From assembly GCA_903904005.1 (NCBI GenBank), contig CAIVAR010000116.1:31408-95407 (forward strand): a stretch of DNA of 64,000 nt, written 5' to 3'. Both the position numbers and the translations under genes were made by a program. Of this stretch, positions 8,126 to 18,947 are shown in pieces. Source of the DNA: an uncultured Anaeromyxobacter sp. GTDB taxonomy: Bacteria > Myxococcota > Myxococcia > Myxococcales > Anaeromyxobacteraceae. The first letter of the stretch is position 1. Every line of letters starts with the position of its first letter. The notes beneath the pieces are model-generated. The model saw nothing but the letters and a program-made list of their open reading frames with translations, made no database searches and was not told the origin of the DNA.

Positions 8126-9245
8126 CTACTCGTCCACCACCCGGTCGGTCCGCCGCACCCCGAGCAGGTACGGCTCGATGAACCCCTCGATCTCGCCGTC
8201 GAGCACGTCGTCCACCTTGCCGCTCTCCACGCCGGTGCGCAGGTCCTTCACGAGCCGGTAGGGCTGGAGCACGTAGCTGCGGATCTGCGATCCGAAGTCG
8301 ATGTCCTTCTTCTGGGCCTCCGCGGCGTCGCGCACCACCTGCCGCTTGCGCTCCTCGTGCTCGTAGAGGCGCGAGCGGAGGATCTTCCAGGCCACGCCGC
8401 GGTTCTTCTGCTGGCTGCGCTCGTTCTGCACCGCCACCACGATGCCGGTGGGGATGTGGGTCATGCGCACCGCCGAGTCGGTCTTGTTCACCTTCTGGCC
8501 GCCCGCCCCGGAGGAGCGGTAGGTGTCGATGCGGACGTCGGCCTCCTTGATGTCGATGACGATGTCGTCGTCGATCTCGGGGGTGACGTCGACGGCGGCG
8601 AAGCTGGTCTGGCGCCTGGCGTTGGCGTCGAAGGGGCTGATGCGGACGAGCCGGTGCACCCCCCGCTCGGCCTTCAGGAACCCGTAGGCCCACTCGCCGC
8701 GGGCGATGAAGGAGGCGGACGAGATGCCGGCCTCCTCGCCGGCCACCATGTCGGCGGGCTCGACCACCCACCCCTTCCGCTCGCAGAAGCGGCCGTACAT
8801 CCGGTAGAGCATGGCGGCCCAGTCCATGGCCTCGACCCCGCCGGCGCCGCTCTTCACCTCGACGATGGCGTTGGCGCGGTCGTGCTCCCCGGAGAGCATG
8901 CGGCGGAACTCGAGCCCGGCCACCTGCCGGTCCACTGCGTCCGCGTGGGCGACGGCCTCGGCGCGCGTCGCCTCGTCGCCGGCCTCCTCGGCCAGCTCGT
9001 CGAGGGCGCGGACGTCCTGGACCGCCGCGAAGGTCCGGTCGAACTCGGAGACCGTCCCCTCGAGCTGCGCCTTCTCCTTCAGCAGCCCCTGGGCCTTCTG
9101 GTTCTCGCCCCAGAAGTCCGGGGCCTCCGACATGCGCGAGATCTCCGCGGCGCGGGAGCGCTTCCGCTCGACGTCAAAGAGACCCCCGGAGCGCCTCCAG
9201 GCGGACCGAGATGTCGTCGAGGCGTGCGGCGGTCGGGGACGGCAT
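8126..9245 (-). CDS. prfB: Peptide chain release factor 2 (needs +1 programmed frameshift)
   Basis: RF2 reads UAA and UGA stop codons and releases the chain. The C-terminal 335 codons carry the tripeptide anticodon region SPF ([11 protein letters not shown]) and the catalytic GGQ ([11 protein letters not shown]). The first 23 codons start at ATG 9245 and end at an in-frame TGA (9174-9176); a +1 shift at CTT-TGA-C joins them to the main frame for a 372-residue product. This is the standard RF2 autoregulation. The gene lies 5 bases after the lnt stop and closes the phoH-pgpH-ybeY-lnt-prfB run. Confidence 0.96.
9174..9190 (-). promoter_or_regulatory. prfB: Programmed +1 frameshift site of prfB
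   Basis: Read on the minus strand the site is CGGGGGTCTCTTTGAC: a Shine-Dalgarno-like GGGGG three bases before the shifty CTT, then TGA followed by C, the poor-termination context. This is almost the same as the E. coli prfB site. Low RF2 slows stop decoding and raises frameshifting. Confidence 0.93.
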
Positions 9246-9250
9246 GGGGG

Positions 9251-10918
9251 TCAGTTCTCCTGGCTGGAGCGGCGGGACGAGGGGCGGAAGAACGCCGTGC
9301 CGAGCATGAACGCCGACGCGATCGCGCAACCCCACGCGAAGATATCACCGAACCGGGTGTACGGCGTGCGCCCCTTCAGGATGGGGATCTCCCCCACGAG
9401 CAGGCGCGGCGGCTCGTCGGGGTCGGGCGCCAGCTCCCGGTCGACCGGCCCCACCTCGAGGGCGCCCGGGGCGACCTCGCCGGTCGGGTAGACGAGCGCG
9501 CTCACGCCCGAGTAGGCCGGCCGGGCCAGCGACCGGCCGGTCTCGATGGCCCGCATCCGCACGATGGCGAGGAACTGGTAGGGGCCGGAGGAGTAGCCGT
9601 ACCAGGCGTCGTTGGTGGGGTTCACGAGGAAGTCGACGTCCTGGAGCGCGAAGGTCCGTGCCACCTCGGGAAAGATGGCGTCGAAGCAGATCATGGGGGC
9701 GAAGGTGAGCCGCCGCCCGCCGCTCTCGAACGACATGGGGGCGAGCCGGCCGCCGGCGGCGATGGGCGCCATGGTGGGCACCACCGAGCGGAGGAAGGGC
9801 AGCCAGTCCCGGAGCGGCACGTACTCGCCGAAGGGGACGAGGTGATGCTTCACGTAGCGGTCGGCGACGCGGAGGTCGGGGTCGAGCAGGAAGGCCGAGT
9901 TCTCCACCTGCGCCACCCGCCCCTGGGGCCCCTTGGTCCACTCCACGGTGGTCGCGCCGAGCAAGAGGTGGGCCTGCCTGAGCGGCTCGAGGTCCGGGGC
10001 CGCCGCGCCGAGGGACTGCAGCCGGGGTGGCAGCGCGAAGGGCCAGGAGGCCTCCGGCCAGGCCACCAGCGCCGCTCCCTGCCGATCGGCCTCCAGCGTG
10101 AGTGGCCACATCCGCCCGATGATCCGCTCGGCGTGGCGCGGCCCCTGGTTCTTCACCTCCTGGCTCACGTTGGCCTGGACCACCCCGATCTTCACCCAAG
10201 GTGATTGGGCCATCTCGCGGCGGACGCCGGCGAGGTGCCAGGCGCCGTAGGCGACCGTGCCGGCGAGCGCCGCCGCGACGACCGCCGTGCCCCGCCAGGG
10301 CCGGGGCGCTCCGCCGCCGGCCGGCGTGCTCCGCCACCAGTCGGCGACGACGCCGTTCACGAGCACCACGAGCCCCGCCACCGCGTAGACGCCCCCCAGC
10401 GACGCGAGCTGCGCCACCGGTCCGTTCCGCACCTGCGTGTAGCCCAGGTTTCCCCACGGGTAGCCGGTGAAGAGGTAGTTCCGGGAGAACTCGGTGGCGA
10501 CCCAGACCACGGGCAGGATCGCCCACAGCGGCCAGCCGGTCCGGCGGACGACGACCGACGAGGCCCAGAAGGCCGCCGCCCAGTGGGCCGCCATGTAGAA
10601 CACCAGCGCAGAGAGCCCGACGAAGGCCACCCCCTGCGAGAGCCCGCCGAACGCCGTCATGGCGTGGCTCACCCAGTAGATGGTGGCGTAGAACATCGCC
10701 ATGCCGGCGGTCAGGCCGAGCAGCGCCGCCTCGAACGCGCCGGTGGCGCCGCGCAGGGCCACGATGGCGGGGACGAGCCCGACCCAGGCGATCGCCTCCA
10801 GGAATCCCGCCGGGTCCACCTGTCTCAGCGAGAACCCCGGCACCACGAGGGGCAGGGAGATCGCCTCGAGCAGGCCGCCCAGGGCGGCGAGCGCAAATCT
10901 CCCGGCGCGGCGCTTCAT
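9251..10918 (-). CDS. lnt: Apolipoprotein N-acyltransferase
   Basis: Inner-membrane enzyme that adds the third acyl chain to the N-terminal Cys of lipoproteins. The 555-residue protein has several N-terminal membrane helices and a nitrilase-like periplasmic domain. The catalytic triad can be seen: Glu in WPEASWPF, Lys in KHHLVPFGEYVP, Cys in MICFDAIFPE. It overlaps ybeY by ATGA. Its presence implies triacylated lipoproteins, in line with the lipobox proteins seen elsewhere in the window. Confidence 0.96.
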   Translation of the reverse strand: MKRRAGRFALAALGGLLEAISLPLVVPGFSLRQVDPAGFLEAIAWVGLVPAIVALRGATGAFEAALLGLTAGMAMFYATIYWVSHAMTAFGGLSQGVAFVGLSALVFYMAAHWAAAFWASSVVVRRTGWPLWAILPVVWVATEFSRNYLFTGYPWGNLGYTQVRNGPVAQLASLGGVYAVAGLVVLVNGVVADWWRSTPAGGGAPRPWRGTAVVAAALAGTVAYGAWHLAGVRREMAQSPWVKIGVVQANVSQEVKNQGPRHAERIIGRMWPLTLEADRQGAALVAWPEASWPFALPPRLQSLGAAAPDLEPLRQAHLLLGATTVEWTKGPQGRVAQVENSAFLLDPDLRVADRYVKHHLVPFGEYVPLRDWLPFLRSVVPTMAPIAAGGRLAPMSFESGGRRLTFAPMICFDAIFPEVARTFALQDVDFLVNPTNDAWYGYSSGPYQFLAIVRMRAIETGRSLARPAYSGVSALVYPTGEVAPGALEVGPVDRELAPDPDEPPRLLVGEIPILKGRTPYTRFGDIFAWGCAIASAFMLGTAFFRPSSRRSSQEN

Positions 10919-11373
10919 CGGCTGCCTCGCCCGTCCATGGACTCGGCCACCATCCCCACCCGCCCGAGCAACTCGTCCTCGCGCCGCGCCATCTCGCGCG
11001 CCTGCGCGGGACGCAGGTGGTCGTGGCCGAGGAGGTGGAGCAGGCCGTGCACCAGGTAGCGGTCGACCTCCTCGCCGATCGTCCGCCCGGCTCGCCGGGC
11101 CCGGCGCCCGGCGATGTCGAGGGACACGGCCAGATCGCCGAGGTGCGGCCCGCTCCCCGGGGGATCGTCGGCCGGGAAGGAGAGCACGTCGGTGGCGTGG
11201 TCCACCTCGCGCCAGCGCCGGTTCAGGGTCCGGATCCGCCCGTCGGTGGTGAGGAGTATCGACAGCCCGGCCTCCGGACGCCCGAGCGCGGCGAGCAGGG
11301 CCCGGGCCCGGGCGCGCACGCGGCGCGCCACGGCGGCTCCGGACGGGTGGTCGCAGCGCAGCTCGATGGTCAC
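10915..11373 (-). CDS. ybeY: Endoribonuclease YbeY (rRNA maturation factor)
   Basis: The 152-residue protein has the zinc motif HGLLHLLGHDH (His109, His113, His119), diagnostic for YbeY, which processes 16S rRNA 3' ends and takes part in ribosome quality control. ATGA overlaps couple it both to the pgpH-like gene before it and to lnt after it. Length is normal for the family. Confidence 0.95.
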   Translation of the reverse strand: MTIELRCDHPSGAAVARRVRARARALLAALGRPEAGLSILLTTDGRIRTLNRRWREVDHATDVLSFPADDPPGSGPHLGDLAVSLDIAGRRARRAGRTIGEEVDRYLVHGLLHLLGHDHLRPAQAREMARREDELLGRVGMVAESMDGRGSR

Positions 11374-13775
11374 GGCCGGACGAGCTGGAGGGAGGCGGCG
11401 CGGTCCTGCGGCGCCGGGGGCTGGGACGTGCCCGCGGACCGGGCCCGGTAGACGGAGTCGAGCGCGGACGCCATGGCCCGTGCGATGGCGTCGAGGTCGC
11501 CGATGGTGAGCTCGCTCTCGTCGAGCTGCCCCTCGTCGACGACCTCGGAGATGCGCCGGCGCACCAGGTGGAGCAGCCGGTCCGGGGAGTTCTCGACCAG
11601 TTCGCGCGAGGAGGCCTCGCAGGTGTCGGCGATCATGACGATCCCGGCCTCACGGGTCTGCGGCCGCGGGCCGCCGTAGCGGAAGGAGGGCGCGAGCTGC
11701 CCCTCGGCGTCCGAGGCGTGGCGGTCCTTCGACCAGAAGAAGGAGACGAGCCGGGTCCCGTGGTGCTGCTGGACGATGTCGACCACCGCCCGGGGCAGCT
11801 TCCATCGGCGGGCCGCGGTGACCCCCTCGTCGACGTGGCGCCGGACCCGCTCCGCCCCCTGCTCCGGTTCGAGCTCCGCGAGCCGGTTCTCCCCGCGGGT
11901 GTTCTCGATGAAGGAGGCCGGGTCCTTCCCCTTCCCCAGGTCGTGGTAGTAGGCGCCCACCCGGGCCAGGAGCGCGTCGGCGCCGATGGCCTCCGCCCCG
12001 GCCTCGGCGAGCGCCCCCGCCACCACCGAGTGGTGCCAGGTGCCCGGCGCCTGGACGATGAGCTCCTTCAGCGCCGGGTGGTTCAAGCTCGCCAGGTCGC
12101 GCAGGCGAAGATCGCTGCCGAGCCCGAGGATGCGCTCCAGGAGGGGGACCAGGATCACCACCGTCAGCGGCAGGAGCAGCGCCCCGGAGAGGAAGGCGGC
12201 GACGAGCGAGGCGGCCAGGTCGATCGGCGGAACCTCGAAGCGGGCCCTCCCGGAGAAGAGCCAGCCGGCCGCCACCAGCACCGCCTGGAGCGCGCCCACC
12301 GCCAGGCCGGCGCGCCACACGTGGCGGCGCCGCTGCACGCGGGCGAGGAGGAGAGCGGCGGCCACCGACGCGAGGGTGACCTCGACGCCGTACACCACCG
12401 AGGGCTCGCCGAGCAGCCCCACGGCCGAGCCGACCGCGATGGCGAGGAGCACGCCCGCCGCCGGCGAGAGGAGCATGGCGGCGATCGCGGCTCCGGCTGC
12501 CACGGGGACGAGGAGCGAGAAGGCCTCCGTGCCGAGGGGGCCGATCTGGTCGTGGAAGTGGTCGGCGACCGCGACCGCGCCGGCGGCGGCGCCGAGCATG
12601 GCCAGGAAGAGCACCGAGAGGAGCAGCGCGCCTCGCCTCCGCGGGCGGATGGTCCCGCCCAGGCGGGCCGCGGCGGCCCACAGGACGATGAGCGTGGCCG
12701 CCACCAGCACGCCGGCGCCGACCCGCATGGCGGCGCGGTCGAAGAGCCGGGTCTGCTCCTTCATGCCGCGCAGCACCGCGAGGTGGCGCCGCTCGATCCG
12801 CTCGCCGGCGGGGATGACCACCTCGCCGCGCCGGTAGGGGATCACCACGGGGGCGACCGCCGCCGCCGCGAGCGCCCGGCGACGCTCGGTCTCGGCCTGC
12901 GAGAGCACGAGCGATGGGCGAACCAGGTCGGAGGCGACGCCGGCCAGCGCGGCCCGGAGGCGCGGGGAGACGTCCGCGAGCCCCGCGGCGGCCCGCTCGA
13001 CGCCGGCCTGCGCCGCCGCCAGGTCGGTCACGCCGTCGAGGTCCCGGACGGTCCGCTCTCCGCGGACCGATCCGCCACGGACGTCCCGGACCCGGATCCC
13101 GCGCTCCCGGTCGGCGGCGAGGAGCGCCCGGTCCTCCACCACGGGGGCCGTGAGCCCCACGCGGGTGAGCGCCACGAGCTTCCCCTCGGTCCCCTCGTCG
13201 AAGCGGACGTCGGAGAGCGCGGCGAAGCTGGGGTCGTCCACCCCGAGCTGGAGCCGGGAGGCGAAGGCGTCGCGCTGCCCGGCGTACTCCCGGGCCCGCT
13301 CGGCCTGATCCCCGCGCGTCTCCTTGCGCCCCGGGGCGCGCCGCTCCCGGAACCTTGCCTCGGTGGAGCGCATGAGCTGGAAGGCCTCGTGGACGCGTGC
13401 CGCCACCTCCTGCTCGGCTCCGAGGTCGCGGTCGAAGACCCGGGGCTCCTCGGCGGCCGCCTCCTCCCGCCTCCGCCGCGTGCCGTCCTCGTCGGGGATG
13501 GCCAGGTCGCGGGAGGCCCGCACCGTGGCGGGTGCCGGGAGCCCCAGCGCCTCCTCCCCCGGGATCTCGGGATCCGAACCCGGGATGGCCAGGAAGGCGG
13601 TCGCGACCGCCGCGATCACCAGCAGCAGGCCGGCGGCCACCCGTTCCGGATGGCGCAAGTTCGGTCGCGCACCGGGGCGCGGCTCGAGGGGTTCCTCCAC
13701 GAGGGCGGAGGGTGGCACCGGGGCGTCCGGATGGCAAGGGAGGCGGGGGTACCGTCCCCGCCCCAGCAAGATCAA
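11370..13775 (-). CDS. PgpH-like 7TM-HD phosphohydrolase
   Basis: The roughly 801-residue protein has an N-terminal membrane anchor, a large extracytoplasmic domain (about 80-340), a seven-helix membrane region and a C-terminal HD domain with HHSVVAGALAEAGA and AYYHDLGKGKDP. The 7TMR-HD family includes PgpH, which degrades cyclic di-AMP; that activity is inferred from architecture. The same position between phoH and ybeY is common in bacteria. The longest reading starts at TTG 13775, 13 bases after the phoH stop; a later start is possible. Confidence 0.88.
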   Translation of the reverse strand: MILLGRGRYPRLPCHPDAPVPPSALVEEPLEPRPGARPNLRHPERVAAGLLLVIAAVATAFLAIPGSDPEIPGEEALGLPAPATVRASRDLAIPDEDGTRRRREEAAAEEPRVFDRDLGAEQEVAARVHEAFQLMRSTEARFRERRAPGRKETRGDQAERAREYAGQRDAFASRLQLGVDDPSFAALSDVRFDEGTEGKLVALTRVGLTAPVVEDRALLAADRERGIRVRDVRGGSVRGERTVRDLDGVTDLAAAQAGVERAAAGLADVSPRLRAALAGVASDLVRPSLVLSQAETERRRALAAAAVAPVVIPYRRGEVVIPAGERIERRHLAVLRGMKEQTRLFDRAAMRVGAGVLVAATLIVLWAAAARLGGTIRPRRRGALLLSVLFLAMLGAAAGAVAVADHFHDQIGPLGTEAFSLLVPVAAGAAIAAMLLSPAAGVLLAIAVGSAVGLLGEPSVVYGVEVTLASVAAALLLARVQRRRHVWRAGLAVGALQAVLVAAGWLFSGRARFEVPPIDLAASLVAAFLSGALLLPLTVVILVPLLERILGLGSDLRLRDLASLNHPALKELIVQAPGTWHHSVVAGALAEAGAEAIGADALLARVGAYYHDLGKGKDPASFIENTRGENRLAELEPEQGAERVRRHVDEGVTAARRWKLPRAVVDIVQQHHGTRLVSFFWSKDRHASDAEGQLAPSFRYGGPRPQTREAGIVMIADTCEASSRELVENSPDRLLHLVRRRISEVVDEGQLDESELTIGDLDAIARAMASALDSVYRARSAGTSQPPAPQDRAASLQLVRP

Positions 13776-13788
13776 CGACTTCGGCAGT

Positions 13789-14807
<1,019 letters not shown>

Positions 14808-14808
<1 letters not shown>

Positions 14809-15950
14809 CACTCCACGGGCGGCGCGAGGAGGTAGTGGTCCCCCTGGCGCCGGTAGGCATAGGCCTGGCTCCAGGGATAGCGGAGGTCTCTCGGCCGCGC
14901 CAGGCCGGTCTCGACGAGGGCGTCCAGGCTCGGCGGGTAGGCCCCGTTCTCGACCCGGTAGACCTCGAGCGCCGCCCGCAGCCGCTCCAGCTGGTAGCGG
15001 GAGACGAAGCGTTCGACCCGGTTGTCGTCGACGAGCCGCGATCCCGATCCGCCCACCATCCCGCCGCCGAGGACGAGGAGCGCGAGCGCCGCCAGGGCGA
15101 CGGCGATTGCCACCGTGGCCAGCACGCCAGCGGCACCCCGCCGGAACCGCTCCTGCCAGCTCCGGGCGTAGGCCCCCACCTCGGACGCGGCCGAGCGGTG
15201 CTCGGGAGGGATGGCGCGAAGGATGCCCAGGTTCACCAGGTTGAAGAGTGCCTTCGAGGCCTCGAACTCCCCGAGCCGGGACCGGTCGGCGATCCGCTCC
15301 ACCGTGGCGCCAGGGACGGCCAGCTCGTAGACCCGCCACTCGTTCTTCCCCAGCGCCGCCGACTCCCCGTCGCGGGAGCCGCGCCCCTCGGCGCGCGCCG
15401 TGGCCGGGTCGAGCTCCTTCTCCCGCTCGAAGGTCATGGACGACGACGTGATCTTCCGGCGGACCATCGGCCACTCGTCGATGATCCGGTAGCCCTCCAT
15501 CAGCACCGACTCGCAGCGCAGCGGCGACACCGTCTCGCGGTCGAAGGTGACGTCGCGCGGCTCGAAGGCGTAGGTCCCGATCTTCCAGTGGAAGAGCTTG
15601 TAGAGGGTCTGGGTGGTCTGGAGCGCGGTCATCTCCCGCAGCTGCTCCTTCGTCACCATCCCGAGCTCGACGAGGATGTCGCCGAGCCGGCGCAGGGTCC
15701 GCTTCTGGACCGAGAGCGCCTCCTCGAGCTGGGCGGCGGTGATGAGGTCGGCGCGGACGAGCAGGCTCCCCAGCTTGTCCCGCGCCTTGCGGCCGGCGTA
15801 CTCGGCGCTCACCACCGAGCCGTTCCACATGACGATGTGGATCTCGTCGGCCCTCGCCTGGAGGTGCAGGACGCCGCTCTTGGACTGCTGCCCGATGAGC
15901 TGGAGGATCTCCGCGATCCCGAAGTCCTTGAGCGTTCCGGTCAACGCCAT
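14808..15950 (-). CDS. DUF4388 protein with membrane helix and pseudopilin-like tail
   Basis: The 380-residue protein begins with a DUF4388 domain (MALTGTLKDFGIAEILQLIG, about 1-100), typical of Myxococcota and often in signalling proteins. A GspE-N-like segment follows (about 75-115, QKRTLRRLGDILVELGMVTK), then an alpha/beta region, one transmembrane helix at about 272-298, and a C-terminal part resembling the soluble end of GspG pseudopilins (ALEVYRVENGAYPPSLDAL, then YPWSQAYAYRRQGDHY). No function is known. It starts 4 bases after the TPR gene and overlaps phoH. Confidence 0.82.
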
Positions 15951-15954
15951 CGGA

Positions 15955-18045
15955 TCACTCCTCCCTCGCGTGGCGGAAGGCGTCGCGCACCGCGATGACG
16001 TAGAGGAGGACGAGCAGCGGGACGGCCACGGCGAGGCGCAGCGTCACCGCGTACGGGGAGTGCTGCGGGGGCGGGACCACGCCGTTCCAGAACCAGACCA
16101 GGAACCCGAGGAAGAGGAGCGCGAAGAGGACGAGGAAGCCGGTCAGCGGGCGACCGCCCACCACGTGACCGGCGCCGCCCCCGACGACGGCGAGGGCCCG
16201 CTCGGTCCATCGGCGCGTCCGGGCGTGGCGCCGGACCTGAGCCTCCTTGCGGCTGCGGTCGCGCGGCTCCACCGCGTTCTGGCGGAGGAAGACGTTCACG
16301 CACTGGCCGCAGCTGGTGGTCGCCCACGGGTCGCAGCGACGGCAGGCGGGGCGACCGCACCGTTCGCACGGGGCCGCCGGTGCGAGGCGCGGGACGAGCA
16401 GCGCGAGCCCCCACAGCGAGGCGACGAGCGCGAGCGGCAGGAGGGGCCAGCCCCAGCGCGCCAGCGGGCCGGCCACCCGCCGCATCGCCGCCTCGCCGAC
16501 GGCGCGGGGAACGGCGTCGCGGGAGGCCATCTCCGCCAGCCGCTCCACCGACGGCATCGCGTCCAGGAGCCAGGCGTTGGCCCGGAAGTCGTCGTCGGAG
16601 CCGTGGCGTGAAACGTAGGGCGCGTCGGCCTGGGCGGCCTTGCGCCGCGCCTCCGAGCTCTGTCCGACGGCGGCGATGCGGAGGTAGAGCTTGCCGAGGT
16701 CGTACTGCGCGGCGGCGACCGTCGAGAGCTCCGTGCCCCGCTCCACCGCCGCCAGGTAGGCGGCCTTGGCCCCCTCGAGGTCGTCTTGCAGGAAGAGCAC
16801 GTTGCCCAGGTTCACTTGCGCCTCGGCCGAACGGGGATCGGCGGCGAGCGCCGCCTCGTACCAGCGCCGTGCCTCGACCAGATCCCCCTGCCGCTTGTGC
16901 CAGCGCCCCACGGCGAGCAGGGCGACGGCCGGGAGCTGCTCCCGCTCCGACCGCGCCTTCATCTCGGCCACGAAGTCCGGGGTGGGCCAACCGGTCTCGA
17001 TCTCGTGCACGTCGTCGGCGAGCGTCCCCTGCCAGGCCGTGATGCGGGACGCCTGGACGGCGAGCCAGGGGATGGCGACGAGCGCGAGCAGCGAGCAGGT
17101 CACGGCGATCCGCTCCGCCCGGCCGAGGTAGGACCAGGCCGCCAGCGACACAGCGAAGAGCACCGCGAAGGGGCCGAGCCGGAAGACGAAGGGAAGCGCG
17201 AGCAGGGCGAGGGCGAGCGCGGTCGCCTGCCCCTGGGTCCCGGAGCGAACCACCGGGAGGTGCCGGAAGTCGTGCAGGAAGATGCGCAGCCGGGAGAGGA
17301 AGAGGATGGAGACGGTGGCCGCGGCCGCGCCGAAGAGCGCCGCGATCGCGGCGCTGGCCAGGTCGCCGAGGAGCGCGCGCGCCACGTGGGGATCCCGGGC
17401 GGCAGCGACGAGGCCGCCCCAGGCGGCGCGGATCGCGGGAAGGGGGCGCATGGGCTCGGCGGCGAAGCGCGCCCGGGCCAGCGCGAAGTGGGGCTCGGGC
17501 AGGTCGGGGGCGAGCGCCACCGCGGTGGTGGCGTGCTCGACTGCGTCGTCGACCGCTCGGGCGCGGAGCGAGCGCTCGGCCTCCCGGACCTCGGCCACGG
17601 CGTGCCAGGGAAGGCTCCCGATCCCGAGCTCCCGCATGGCGTCGCTGAGCGCCTCGGCGGCCGCCCGGCTGGTCGGCCCATCCTGCTCCCGGGCCGCCTT
17701 CCGGCGCGCCTGCCAGAGCTCCTCGATCCGGGCCGGGGGGATCCCGACCGGCTCGATGGGGCGCTGCAGCCTCCGCAACTCCTCGGACCCGATGGTGACG
17801 CCGGGGGCGAGACCCGGCGGGGCGACCGTGACGTCGCTCCGGGGCGTGGGCGCGGGGGGGAGCGGCTCGGGCGGGGCCGGCGGCTCGGGAACCTGTTCGC
17901 CCGAACGGGCCGCCGGCTTCGCCCTGGGTTCCTCCGCGGGAAGGTCCCCCTCCACCAGCGACGGGGCCTGGACCTGCGCCCCGGTCGGGGAGGGTCCCAG
18001 GAGGAAGAGCCATGCGGCGGCGGCGGCTATCGCAGGGATTCTCAC
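15955..18045 (-). CDS. Membrane protein with TPR repeats and a zinc-ribbon-like segment
   Basis: The product of about 696 residues has a signal peptide (MRIPAIAAAAAWLFLLGPSP from GTG 18045; GTG 18066 is an alternative), a Pro-rich stretch, four or more membrane helices, and TPR repeats (WYEAALAADPRSAEAQVNLGN). A Cys-rich segment CERCGRPACRRCDPW...CGQC near residue 580 looks like a zinc ribbon, and two more helices close the protein. Such domains suggest a scaffold in the envelope; the function is unknown. It heads the run leading to phoH and is divergent from mazG. Confidence 0.8.
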   Translation of the reverse strand: MRIPAIAAAAAWLFLLGPSPTGAQVQAPSLVEGDLPAEEPRAKPAARSGEQVPEPPAPPEPLPPAPTPRSDVTVAPPGLAPGVTIGSEELRRLQRPIEPVGIPPARIEELWQARRKAAREQDGPTSRAAAEALSDAMRELGIGSLPWHAVAEVREAERSLRARAVDDAVEHATTAVALAPDLPEPHFALARARFAAEPMRPLPAIRAAWGGLVAAARDPHVARALLGDLASAAIAALFGAAAATVSILFLSRLRIFLHDFRHLPVVRSGTQGQATALALALLALPFVFRLGPFAVLFAVSLAAWSYLGRAERIAVTCSLLALVAIPWLAVQASRITAWQGTLADDVHEIETGWPTPDFVAEMKARSEREQLPAVALLAVGRWHKRQGDLVEARRWYEAALAADPRSAEAQVNLGNVLFLQDDLEGAKAAYLAAVERGTELSTVAAAQYDLGKLYLRIAAVGQSSEARRKAAQADAPYVSRHGSDDDFRANAWLLDAMPSVERLAEMASRDAVPRAVGEAAMRRVAGPLARWGWPLLPLALVASLWGLALLVPRLAPAAPCERCGRPACRRCDPWATTSCGQCVNVFLRQNAVEPRDRSRKEAQVRRHARTRRWTERALAVVGGGAGHVVGGRPLTGFLVLFALLFLGFLVWFWNGVVPPPQHSPYAVTLRLAVAVPLLVLLYVIAVRDAFRHAREE

Positions 18046-18092
18046 GCGAGATTGGGATGCTAGCACGTGGGATCCCCAGCTAGAACCCGGCG

Positions 18093-18947
18093 ATGAGCCG
18101 GATCTCCGCATCGGTCGATCGCCTCGTCGCCATCATGGCCCGCCTCCGGGGGCCCGACGGCTGCCCCTGGGACAGGGAGCAGACGCTCGCCACCCTCCGC
18201 CCCTACGTCCTCGAGGAGACCTACGAGGTCCTCGAGGCCATCGACACGGGGGACCCGGACGCACATCGGGAGGAACTCGGCGACCTCCTCCTCCAGATCG
18301 TCTTCCAGGCCCGCCTCGCCGAGGAGGAGGGGCGCTTCGACTTCGGCGGGGTCGCCGACGCGATCTCCGACAAGCTCCTCTCCCGGCACCCCCACGTCTT
18401 CGGTCCCGATGCGCGAAGCCCCGACGCCCGCCCCGATCCCTCGGCTCCCGGCGTCACCGACGCCGACGGCGTGCTGCGCCAGTGGGCAGCTATCAAGAAG
18501 AAGGAGAACGAGGCCAAGGGGCGCGGCAAGAGCGTCCTCGAGGGGGTCCCACGGGAGCTCCCCGGGCTGGCCCGGGCCGAGCGGCTGACCGAGAAGGCGA
18601 GCCGGATCGGGTTCGACTGGCCGGACGCCGCAGGCGCCCGGGCCAAGGTCGCGGAGGAACTGGGAGAGCTCGACGAGGCCATCGGCTCCGGCGACCGGGC
18701 GCGGATCGAGGACGAACTGGGAGACCTGCTCTTCGCCACGGCGAACCTCTCGAGGAAGCTGGGGGTTCCCCCGGAGGAGGCCCTGCGGGGAACGCTCGCC
18801 CGCTTCATCTGGCGCTTCGAGTTCATCGAGGACTCCCTCGCCCGTAGGGGGGTCGGCCACGGCGAGGCGACGCTCGAGGAGATGGACCGGCTCTGGGACG
18901 AGGCCAAGGCGCTTTCCCGACAAACTCCAAAGAGTTCCCGCCCCTAA
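18093..18947 (+). CDS. mazG: Nucleoside triphosphate pyrophosphohydrolase MazG
   Basis: MazG hydrolyses NTPs to NMPs and pyrophosphate, clearing damaged nucleotides and affecting ppGpp. The 284-residue protein has the metal motif EETYEVLEAI with Glu41 and Glu45 and the matching EELGDLLLQIV (Glu60, Glu61, Asp64), preceded by the typical LRGPDGCPWDREQT. A second MazG-like repeat lies at about 205-245 (EELGELDEAI, EDELGDLLF), as in E. coli MazG. It has its own short divergent promoter region of 47 bases. Confidence 0.95.
   Translation: MSRISASVDRLVAIMARLRGPDGCPWDREQTLATLRPYVLEETYEVLEAIDTGDPDAHREELGDLLLQIVFQARLAEEEGRFDFGGVADAISDKLLSRHPHVFGPDARSPDARPDPSAPGVTDADGVLRQWAAIKKKENEAKGRGKSVLEGVPRELPGLARAERLTEKASRIGFDWPDAAGARAKVAEELGELDEAIGSGDRARIEDELGDLLFATANLSRKLGVPPEEALRGTLARFIWRFEFIEDSLARRGVGHGEATLEEMDRLWDEAKALSRQTPKSSRP

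Noticed and set aside
8357..10204. A 615-codon plus-strand open frame opposite prfB and lnt
   Set aside because: Antisense shadow of two genes with complete active-site motifs.
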